From positions 62,001-126,000 of the forward strand of contig NZ_JAKGUG010000003.1 of assembly GCF_021568855.1 (NCBI RefSeq): DNA of 64,000 bases, in the 5' to 3' direction. This DNA comes from Dethiosulfovibrio russensis. GTDB lineage: Bacteria; Synergistota; Synergistia; Synergistales; Dethiosulfovibrionaceae. Each line of letters begins with the position of its first letter. Position 1 is the first letter of the stretch. This document shows positions 46,227-53,331 of the stretch, piece by piece. The position numbers were made by a program, and so were the translations under genes. Below the pieces are notes generated by a model that was not told where the DNA came from, did not search any database, and saw only the letters and a program-made list of their open reading frames with translations.

Positions 46227-47152
46227 GGGTTAAGGGTTTCGTGGATCTTTTCGTCAGAGGAAATGCCGACTCTATCGGCAGACTCTGCGCCCTGGCTGGG
46301 TCCGGAGGTTACGGAGCTTTAGGGGTTATAGCCGACCTAGAGGCTTCGGAATTCGACGGAATTGCGACCATCCCGGTGGTCGATGCCCTGAAGCCCGATG
46401 GCACCATGGCCAACATAAGGACCTCCCAGGAGCTTTTAGGGGCTGGTATGATATACGGAGGTCGAGCTCTAGGCGGAAAGAGCGAGCTGCTTAGAAATAT
46501 CATGGCATACTGCTCCGGTCTTGGGTGTCGTCTGGCGTTGGTGCCGGACGAGGAGCCCCTGACCAGGGGAGCTCTGGTGTCGGAGGGCAGGGCTTCCTCC
46601 GTCTCCGGAATGAAGGGATTTCCGGTGGTAGCCGAGTCCATAGGCATCTTCAGGGCATTGGAGATGGCAGGAGAATACGATATTCCGCTTCATCTTCACG
46701 GTGTCTCCACCGAGAGGGGCCTGGACATGGTGAGAGAGGCCAAGGCGAAGGGTCTAGACGTGACCTGTTCGGTGACATCTTTCTCACTGTGTCTTACCGA
46801 GGAAGACCTGATCAAATCCGGATGGGATCCGTACCTCAAGACAGAGATACCTCTGAGGTCCGATAGCGACAGAAAGGCCCTCTGGGAAGGGGTGGAGGAC
46901 GGGACGGTGGATGCGATAACCAGCGGCCATGTCCAGATATCGGAGGAGGACAAGATGGTCCCGTTTCCGGAGGCTCCCTTTGGTTTCGAGACCTTACCCG
47001 ATGCGGCCCTGTCGCTTTTGAGAACGAGGCGGAGCGAGTTTCCCTACGTCTCGGAGGAGAAACTGCTCGAATGTCTTACCTCGGGACCTGCCGGACTTCT
47101 CGGTCTCGAACACGAAGGAGATCTCTCGAGGATAGCGGATGGGTATCTGTAG
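46223..47152 (+). CDS. Dihydroorotase-like protein without catalytic residues (PyrC'-like)
   Basis: A 309-residue paralogue of PyrC. The match is clear in LHLHGVSTERGLDMVREAKAKG and VTSFSLCLTEEDL, which correspond to the HIQHVSTALG and ATPHHLILTEE regions of PyrC. The metal motif HVHFRDP is replaced by LFVRGNA, the TPHH pair by TSFS, and ATDHAPHSE by TSGHVQISE, so the catalytic Asp and most ligands are gone. In Pseudomonas an inactive dihydroorotase homologue holds aspartate carbamoyltransferase in an active complex; a similar scaffold role is inferred here from the 4-bp overlap with pyrB. It has no frameshift. Confidence 0.85.
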   Translation: MRVKGFVDLFVRGNADSIGRLCALAGSGGYGALGVIADLEASEFDGIATIPVVDALKPDGTMANIRTSQELLGAGMIYGGRALGGKSELLRNIMAYCSGLGCRLALVPDEEPLTRGALVSEGRASSVSGMKGFPVVAESIGIFRALEMAGEYDIPLHLHGVSTERGLDMVREAKAKGLDVTCSVTSFSLCLTEEDLIKSGWDPYLKTEIPLRSDSDRKALWEGVEDGTVDAITSGHVQISEEDKMVPFPEAPFGFETLPDAALSLLRTRRSEFPYVSEEKLLECLTSGPAGLLGLEHEGDLSRIADGYL

Positions 47153-47183
47153 GTATTCTTGAAAAAATAATGGGGGTGGGGAT

Positions 47184-47930
47184 ATGAGCGGCAATGTCGA
47201 CGATTTTCCCTGTAAGATAACGGCCAGAGAGATGGTAGGAGAGGACATCTTGTCCATCAGGGTGAGGTGTCCCTCTATCGCCGAGTCCATCTATCCGGGG
47301 CAGTTCGTGCTGCTTAGGGATCCTTCCTGGGGGATGGACCCTCTATTGATGCGCCCCTTCGCCGTGTCGGCGGTACATGGAGAGGATCTTGAGTTGCTGA
47401 TAAAGCTGGTAGGGCGGGGAACTTCTCTTCTGGCTGGACGTTCCGTAGGCGACGATCTCGTGGTCAGAGGACCTATGGGACGTGGCTTTTCATCTCCGGA
47501 ATCGTCGCCTATATACGTAGCGGGAGCTTTGGGGGCGGCGCCTCTTTTATTTGCCAGGCAGGTCTTCGGGGCGGGACGATTCGTTCTAGGAGTCCCCGGC
47601 GAGGGGTGGGGGCCGTTCGTGGACTATCTGGAAGCGAGGTGTCCCGAGATGGAGGTATTCTCCGACGACGGCTCCATCGGCGTCAGGGGGACGGCTCTCG
47701 ACGGTCTTGAAAAAGGGGAGTCCCATCCGGTATATGCCTGTGGTCCCATGGGCATGATGGCGGCTATAGTAAAGCTGGAGCCTCTATCGTGTCAGGTAAG
47801 TCTGGAAAGCCGGATGGCCTGCGGGATCGGAGCCTGTTGTGGCTGCGTCATAGAGACGATCCAGGGCAAAAGGCGCGTCTGCGCAGATGGTCCTGTCTTC
47901 AATTTGGAGGAGGTCGTATGGAATGCTTGA
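47184..47930 (+). CDS. pyrK: Dihydroorotate dehydrogenase electron transfer subunit
   Basis: FAD and [2Fe-2S] subunit that links PyrD to NAD. LMRPFAVSAVHGEDLELLIKLVG (FAD binding), GALGAAPLLFAR (NAD region), YACGPMGMM and the cluster motif CGIGACCGCV with a later Cys (about 213-236) are visible. Its 248 residues are normal. The presence of PyrK means the dehydrogenase is the NAD-linked class 1B. It overlaps pyrD by 8 bp. Confidence 0.94.
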   Translation: MSGNVDDFPCKITAREMVGEDILSIRVRCPSIAESIYPGQFVLLRDPSWGMDPLLMRPFAVSAVHGEDLELLIKLVGRGTSLLAGRSVGDDLVVRGPMGRGFSSPESSPIYVAGALGAAPLLFARQVFGAGRFVLGVPGEGWGPFVDYLEARCPEMEVFSDDGSIGVRGTALDGLEKGESHPVYACGPMGMMAAIVKLEPLSCQVSLESRMACGIGACCGCVIETIQGKRRVCADGPVFNLEEVVWNA

Positions 47931-48837
47931 TCTTTCGGTCAATATCGGATCGGTGCCCCTTCGATCTCCGGTGATAATAGCCTCCGGTACGTGGGGTTAC
48001 GACGAATCTCTCTGGAGAGACGATCTTCTCCGTCACGTCGGAGCCGTCTGTTCAAAGGCCATAACCGAATCGCCTAAAGACGGCAACCCCGGTCATAGAA
48101 TATGGGAAACTCCCTGCGGTTTGCTGAACAGCATAGGGCTCCAGAACACCGGAATAGACGATTTCGTAGACGAAAAGGTCCCCAAGCTCAAGTCTTATGG
48201 CGTTCCGATAATAGCCAACGTGTCCATGGAGGACGAGAGAGGGCTCGCCCGGATGGTGGAACGGCTGATGGAGGTGGCGGACTGCGTGGCCGCCATCGAG
48301 CTGAACGTGTCCTGTCCCAACGTGGACAAGGGATGCATGTCATGGGGGGTAAGCCCTGTCCTGACGTCTCAGGCGGTGTCGATGGTACGGGAGGTCTGGA
48401 GAGGACCTCTATGGGTCAAGATGACCCCTCAAGCCCCCGATCCGGAGGGGGTGGCCAGAGCTGCCGAGGACTCCGGAGCTGACGCTTTGGTCGTAGCAAA
48501 TACATGGCTGGGCATGGCTATAGACGTCGACGGCAGAAAGGCGGTCTTCGACAGAGTGGTGGCGGGATTTTCCGGCCCGGCGGTCTTCCCGATGGCCCTT
48601 CGCCTCGTCTGGCAGGTCTCGTCAGCCGTGTCCATTCCGGTCATAGGCTGCGGCGGAGTCTCCTCCGGTCGGGATCTTCTGGCCATGATAATGGCCGGAG
48701 CTACCGCCATTGAGCTCGGCACGGGAATGTTCAGGGATATTCGTCTTCCCGAGAATATCCTCAGAGAGGTAAAGGCCTACATGACCGAGGAAAAAGTAGA
48801 GGAACTGAGATCTCTTGTAGGAGTCGCCAAAAAGTAG
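47923..48837 (+). CDS. pyrD: Dihydroorotate dehydrogenase B catalytic subunit
   Basis: FMN enzyme that oxidises dihydroorotate to orotate. SPVIIASGTWGYDE, CGLLNSIGLQNTGIDDF, IELNVSCPNVDKG, and GCGGVSSGRDLLAMIMAGA with FMN-binding residues are class 1B hallmarks. ATG 47923 follows GGAGG by about 12 nt and AGG by 9; the frame is open to 47887. Its 304 residues are typical. Confidence 0.95.
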   Translation: MLDLSVNIGSVPLRSPVIIASGTWGYDESLWRDDLLRHVGAVCSKAITESPKDGNPGHRIWETPCGLLNSIGLQNTGIDDFVDEKVPKLKSYGVPIIANVSMEDERGLARMVERLMEVADCVAAIELNVSCPNVDKGCMSWGVSPVLTSQAVSMVREVWRGPLWVKMTPQAPDPEGVARAAEDSGADALVVANTWLGMAIDVDGRKAVFDRVVAGFSGPAVFPMALRLVWQVSSAVSIPVIGCGGVSSGRDLLAMIMAGATAIELGTGMFRDIRLPENILREVKAYMTEEKVEELRSLVGVAKK

Positions 48838-48866
48838 GCGACGATTTGGAACGAGGAGGAATTTTT

Positions 48867-49580
48867 ATGCACCGAGACGACGAGCTTCCCCTGATAATGG
48901 CCCTGGACCTCGATACCCTGGCGGATGCCAGAAAGACGTTGAATCTGGTGAGGGGGAAACTTGATTACGTAAAGATAGGCCCGAGACTTTTCGCCCTCGG
49001 AGGAGTCCATTTTGTAAAGGAGATGGTGGACTACGGCTTCAAGGTCTTCCTCGATCTCAAGCTTCACGACATACCTAATACCATACGTCTCGCGGTGGAG
49101 GCCTTCGGAGGAATAGGACTTTGGTCCCTGACTCTGCACGCGGCGGGAGGTCGAAGGATGCTGGAGGAAGCGGTGGCTGCAAGGGATAGAATGGGCTCCT
49201 CTATGAAGCTTTTCGGTATCTCGGTGCTGACCAGCTTCAACGAGGAGGTCTGGTCGGAGGCGACCCCTGGTTGTCCCATGGAAGAGGCTTTGAGGCAGAG
49301 AGCCTGGTTGTGCGACGACTCCGGACTCGACGGGGTAGTCTGCTCTCCTCTGGACCTTCCGGTGATAAAAGACAGAGTCAGGCCCGGACTTCTCAAGGTG
49401 GTTCCCGGGGTCAGACTGACCTCTCTTGGAGACGACCAGACCAGGATAGCCACTCCCTGTCAGGCTATAAAGAACGGTGCGGATTACGTAGTGATGGGAC
49501 GTCCCATATACAAGGCGGACGATATAGAATCGGCTATGAACGTTATAGGAGATTCCATAAGGGAGGGGCTCAAGGGATGA
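48867..49580 (+). CDS. pyrF: Orotidine 5'-phosphate decarboxylase
   Basis: Makes UMP from OMP. ALDLDTLADARKTLN at the N-terminus, VKIGPRLFALGG, and the catalytic DLKLHDIPNTIRLA with the Asp-Lys-Asp array are clear, as are VVPGVRL and YVVMGRPIYKA. ATG 48867 has GAGGAGGA 6 nt upstream. Its stop overlaps the pyrE start (ATGA). Confidence 0.95.
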   Translation: MHRDDELPLIMALDLDTLADARKTLNLVRGKLDYVKIGPRLFALGGVHFVKEMVDYGFKVFLDLKLHDIPNTIRLAVEAFGGIGLWSLTLHAAGGRRMLEEAVAARDRMGSSMKLFGISVLTSFNEEVWSEATPGCPMEEALRQRAWLCDDSGLDGVVCSPLDLPVIKDRVRPGLLKVVPGVRLTSLGDDQTRIATPCQAIKNGADYVVMGRPIYKADDIESAMNVIGDSIREGLKG

Positions 49581-50152
49581 GTCAGATAAGGGATAAACTC
49601 GAGGAGCTTATGGTGGAGTCCGGAGCGTACCTGAAGGGGCATTTTCTCCTCACTTCCGGCAAGCATAGCGGTCATTATATGCAGTGTGCCATGATGCTTC
49701 GTTTTCCCGATAAGGCGGAGTTCGCCGGTCGTAGCATAGCCGAGGCGTTGAAGGGAAAGTCCATCGACTTCGTAGCATCTCCCGCCATAGGGGGGCTCAT
49801 AATAGGTCACGAGGTAGCCAAAGCCCTCGGAGTTCCCTTTATCTTCTGCGAGAGGGAAAACGGAAAGATGTCCCTCAGGAGGTTCCCTGTTCCGGTCGGA
49901 GAGCGTTTCGTGGTAGTGGAGGACGTCATCACCACCGGAGGCTCCGCTGCCGAGGTGGGAAGGTGTCTCGCCGAGGCAGGATGCGACTGGGTGGACACAG
50001 CCTGCATAGTGGACAGAAGCGGAGGAAAGCACTGCTTCGATAAGGACCCCGTGTCTTTATGGAAGGTCTCCTTTCCCGTATACGACCCGGACGAATGTCC
50101 TCTCTGTTCGGATGGCAGCAAACCTTACAAACCGGGCAGTCGCCAGGTCTGA
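49577..50152 (+). CDS. pyrE: Orotate phosphoribosyltransferase
   Basis: Transfers the phosphoribosyl group from PRPP to orotate. The PRPP loop is VVVEDVITTGGSAAEV near residue 115; GHFLLTSGKHSGHYMQ is the substrate region. ATG 49577 is the coupled start, giving 191 aa; the long open frame upstream is a shadow of pyrF. The C-terminus carries CPLCSDGSKPYKPGS, a short Cys pair extension seen in some homologues. Confidence 0.94.
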   Translation: MSQIRDKLEELMVESGAYLKGHFLLTSGKHSGHYMQCAMMLRFPDKAEFAGRSIAEALKGKSIDFVASPAIGGLIIGHEVAKALGVPFIFCERENGKMSLRRFPVPVGERFVVVEDVITTGGSAAEVGRCLAEAGCDWVDTACIVDRSGGKHCFDKDPVSLWKVSFPVYDPDECPLCSDGSKPYKPGSRQV

Positions 50153-50158
50153 TTTATT

Positions 50159-51013
50159 ATGATCTCTAAGACGACCATCGGGCCGAGGGCAGGGATTTTC
50201 GCTCTCGCCCTCGCCGTCTTTTTTTTAGCCGAGAGTCCGTCCTTTTCCGCTTCTCCCTGGAGACTCGCCGTTACCGATCCCTGTCTGGCCTCCATGGCGT
50301 CATTTTTGGGAGGGGTAAACCTTTCCGTAGTGCCTCTTTCCGGTTGGGACGACGGAAATTTTATTCGGTACAGAATAAAGGTGGACGATATGCCTAAGAG
50401 GGCCCTGTGTCTGGACAGGTCGGACGGTAAAAAATATGGGTTATCTCTGGAGTCCGCCGGAGTAGCCGTCCTCTACAGCGATTTTCCAGTCGATCGTTCC
50501 GTCGAAGAGATCTTCTCCGATCCGGCCTCTCTGCCTTTTGTGGGGCAGAGGGTTCTGGTGGCCATTGCCGACCTCGATCCCGACGGATACAGCTACTATC
50601 AGCGCCGTCTGGCGGAGTTCCAGAGCAGACTGGACAGCACGGTATCGATGGGTAGAAAACTTTTGAAAGGTGCCAGGATCCTCAGTCTCTCCGGATCCTC
50701 CGACTTGCTTTTCGTCGCGGCCGGATGCGAGGTTGAGACCCCTACGGAGGACATGAGGTCTCAGCTTTCCGAAGCCCTTCCGGCAAAAAAAGACAGCGAA
50801 AAGAAAGAGCTGTCCGAGATCTTGACCTCGTGGAAGGAAGGATACGATGCGGTATTGGTCGATCATCTATCCGATCCGACCCTGATAGAGGTAGCTCGGA
50901 AAGTCCCTGGGTTCGTATGGATAGACCCATTGACGGTGGAGACCGATCCGGTCGGGGTTTTGAACGATCGTTATCTGGTTCTGTGGAACGTCCTCAGATC
51001 CAAGGAAAAATAA
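50159..51013 (+). CDS. ZnuA/TroA-like periplasmic protein, degenerate
   Basis: A 284-residue protein with a signal peptide (IFALALAVFFLAESPSFSA, cleaved before SPWRL). The mature part looks like a cluster 9 metal-binding ABC substrate protein: RLAVTDPCLASMASFLGG at the start, DLDPDGYSYYQRRLAEFQSRLD in the middle and YDAVLVDHLSDPTLIEVARKV near the end. The usual three metal-binding His are absent, since the mature protein has only one His. No ABC permease or ATPase lies beside it. It follows pyrE by 6 bp. The family call is by eye and function is unknown. Confidence 0.6.
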   Translation: MISKTTIGPRAGIFALALAVFFLAESPSFSASPWRLAVTDPCLASMASFLGGVNLSVVPLSGWDDGNFIRYRIKVDDMPKRALCLDRSDGKKYGLSLESAGVAVLYSDFPVDRSVEEIFSDPASLPFVGQRVLVAIADLDPDGYSYYQRRLAEFQSRLDSTVSMGRKLLKGARILSLSGSSDLLFVAAGCEVETPTEDMRSQLSEALPAKKDSEKKELSEILTSWKEGYDAVLVDHLSDPTLIEVARKVPGFVWIDPLTVETDPVGVLNDRYLVLWNVLRSKEK

Positions 51014-51041
51014 GAGCTTCCCGGACCGATCCGGGAAGCTC
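51014..51041. terminator. Bidirectional terminator between the ZnuA-like gene and selD
   Basis: A perfect 12-bp stem GAGCTTCCCGGA/TCCGGGAAGCTC with a 4-nt loop. On the minus strand it is followed by TTATTTTT, and on the plus strand by CGGTTT. Confidence 0.85.
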
Positions 51042-51046
51042 TCGGT

Positions 51047-52084
51047 TTAAACTATCTGTATCCTTCCGTCTCCATCTTTGAAACGTCCTATTACCGTGGT
51101 TTTCTCGAAACCGTTATCGATGGCCAACTCCATAAGCTCCTCGCTTTTATCGGGCGAGACTGCCAGGAGAAGCCCTCCACTGGTCTGAGGATCGAAGAGG
51201 AAGTCGGCCCTTTCGCCCATCGAATCCAGTCCATCCACCCTTCCCTCGTAAAGGGACCTGTTGGTGTAGGCCCCGGCGGGTAGAAGTCCCATGGAGGCGA
51301 GCTCCAGGGCACCGTCCATCAGAGGTAGCTTTTTCGATTCCATTTCCAGGTTCACCTTTTGAGTCGAAAGCATATCTAGACAGTGACCGGCCAGTCCGAA
51401 ACCGGTGACGTCGGTGCAGCTCTTGATGGCTTTTCTCATAGATCGGGGCATCTTGAGAGGCAGATCGTTTAATTTGCTCATCCATTTCGTAGCATCTTCG
51501 GCCCAAGCAGAGTCGTCCACCATATCTGCCTTTACCGCGGTGGCTATTATGCCGCTTCCCAGGGGTTTGGTCAGTATGAGCAGGTCCCCCGGGTCGGCCC
51601 CGGTTGTCTTCCAGAGGGCGTCTTTTTCCACCTCTCCGAAAACACAGAGCCCGTACTTGGGCTCCTCGTCCTCTACGCTGTGTCCTCCCATGAGAAAGGC
51701 ACCAGAGTCGATTACCTTCGAGTAACCTCCTTCCATCACGGCCTTCAGGGTATCCAAAGGGAGACAGTTAATGGGGAAGGCGACGATATTGAGGGCCACG
51801 AAAGGTCTGCCTCCCATGGCGAACACGTCGCTTATGGCGTTGGCCGCCGCTATCTCTCCCCAGGCTTTGGGATCGTCAACCACGGGGGTTATGAAATCCA
51901 ATGTGAGTATGCCGACCCTATTCTCGTCTATCTCCCAAAGTGCAGCGTCCTCTCCGCAGTCCCAGGTCGTTATAAGACGGTCGTCTTCGGGGACCGGAAA
52001 GGCCTTCAGTACCTCGTCTAGGTCCGCCGGACCTATCTTTGCGGCTCAGCCGCTCGTCCTTGACATCTCGGTCAGTCGAGGCAT
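51047..52084 (-). CDS. selD: Selenophosphate synthase, itself a selenoprotein (Sec at codon 13)
   Basis: Makes selenophosphate from selenide and ATP. Frame-based gene finding ends at an in-frame TGA at 52046-52048, but the same frame continues upstream to ATG 52084, which has AGGAGG 7-8 nt before it. Reading through gives M-P-R-L-T-E-M-S-R-T-S-G-U-A-A-K, where the Sec and the Lys three residues later match the catalytic pair (Cys17, Lys20) of E. coli SelD. The rest is standard: DCGEDAALWEI, LTLDFITPVVDDP, ALNIVAFPINCLP and GLAGHCLDM. It is 345 residues with Sec. A SECIS-like hairpin follows the UGA. Without recoding the start would be missing. Confidence 0.95.
52019..52035 (-). promoter_or_regulatory. 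Candidate SECIS hairpin in selD mRNA
   Basis: In the minus-strand mRNA, a perfect 7-bp stem UAGGUCC/GGACCUA closes a GGC loop. It begins 10 nt after the in-frame UGA, within the distance used by bacterial SECIS elements, and lies inside the coding region. Confidence 0.75.
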
Positions 52085-52122
52085 GGAGACACCTCCTTTT
52101 TTTATCGCTTATCTTCATGGTG

Positions 52123-52128
52123 ATTATA
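52123..52128 (-). promoter_or_regulatory. Candidate -10 box for selD
   Basis: A perfect TATAAT on the minus strand, 38 bp before the selD start. The -35 region is weak. Confidence 0.5.
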
Positions 52129-52186
52129 CATGAAAAGAAGCGATTCGTGTCCTCCAGCGTGCCCTATGCCACACCTTAAGAGATGT

Positions 52187-52192
52187 TATAAT
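52187..52192 (+). promoter_or_regulatory. Candidate -10 box for prfB
   Basis: A perfect TATAAT 43 bp before the prfB start. The -35 region is weak. Confidence 0.5.
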
Positions 52193-52235
52193 GATGACCT
52201 TATCGATTTTATAAGTGAGAAACGGAGGACGGAAA

Positions 52236-53331
52236 GTGAATAATATATCCACATCCGCTGTATTGGAGGAACTTCAGGCTCTGCTGTCGGACCTGCAGGA
52301 AAGTCTTTGACCTGCCTTCATTGAGAGGCGAGACCGGCAGACTTCACGAGATAATGGCTTTGCCCGATTTCTGGGGAAGAGACGATGCCCAGCGAATATC
52401 CACCGATCTGGCCAGGCTGGAGAGCAGGATATCCTCCTGGGACAGAATGAGCTCCGAGTATCAGGACTTGGTCGTCCTGGCCGAGCTTCTGGACGAGGAG
52501 GACGACCAGGAGTTGGAAGCGGAGTTTGCCTCCAGGTCCGAGAGTCTTTCCAGGTCGATGGAGGCCTTCAGCATGGAGCTTCTACTTAACGGGAACTACG
52601 ACGGCAACAACGCCATAATGACCGTCCATGCCGGATCAGGAGGATTGGACTCTCAGGATTGGGCGGAGATGCTATACAGGATGTACCTCCGTTGGTGTGA
52701 GTCCAACGATTACAAAACCAAGATCCTGGACTATCAGAGGGACGAAGAAGGCGGCATAAAGACGGTGACTTTATTGATTGCGGGCAATTTCGCCTACGGC
52801 TATCTCCAATCGGAGGTAGGGGTTCATCGTCTGATTCGCATATCGCCTTTCGATACCGCGAAAAGAAGGCACACCAGCTTTGCCTCGGTAGACGTGGCTC
52901 CCGAGCTCCCGGACGATGTCGAGGTGGATATCAGGACCGAGGATCTGCGCATAGACACCTTCCGAGCTAGTGGAGCAGGGGGGCAGCATGTCAACATGAC
53001 CGATTCAGCGGTTCGCATAACCCATATCCCGACCGGTATAGTCGTATCCTGTCAGAACGAGCGATCCCAGCATATGAATAAGGCGGTGGCGATGCAGGTG
53101 CTGAGGGGAAAACTATATGAGAAATCCATGTCGGAAAGACAGGATGCCCTGGACAGTCTCCACGACAAGAAGGAGATCTCCTGGGGCAATCAGATAAGGT
53201 CCTATGTGCTCCATCCCTATACCATGGTCAAGGATCACAGGACAGGCGAGGAGACTGGGAACGCTGCGGCGGTTCTGGACGGAGACCTGGAGCGGTTTAT
53301 CCTGTCCTACCTCAGATGGAGAAAGAGATGA
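52236..53331 (+). CDS. prfB: Peptide chain release factor 2 with programmed +1 frameshift
   Basis: RF2 ends translation at UGA and UAA. The gene starts at GTG 52236 after GGAGGACGG, reads 24 codons (NNISTSAVLEELQALLSDLQ and ESL) and meets TGA at 52308-52310 in the classical slip sequence CTT-TGA-C, with AGGAAAG just upstream as the Shine-Dalgarno-like stimulator. After a +1 shift the protein goes on DLPSLRGETGRLHEI to the end at 53331. The UGA/UAA-reading tripeptide SPF is in IRISPFD near residue 203 and the peptidyl release motif GGQ in GAGGQHVNM near 247. The frameshift is autoregulation: low RF2 slows termination at this UGA and favours the shift. Confidence 0.96.

Noticed and set aside
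51918..52118. A 66-residue minus-strand frame over the selD start
   Set aside because: It is a shadow frame; reading the selD frame through UGA explains this region and restores the conserved N-terminus.
52321..53331. prfB starting at TTG 52321 as a simple gene without frameshift
   Set aside because: This would drop the N-terminal 25 or so residues; the upstream frame has a proper start, the family sequence and the exact CTT-TGA-C slip site.
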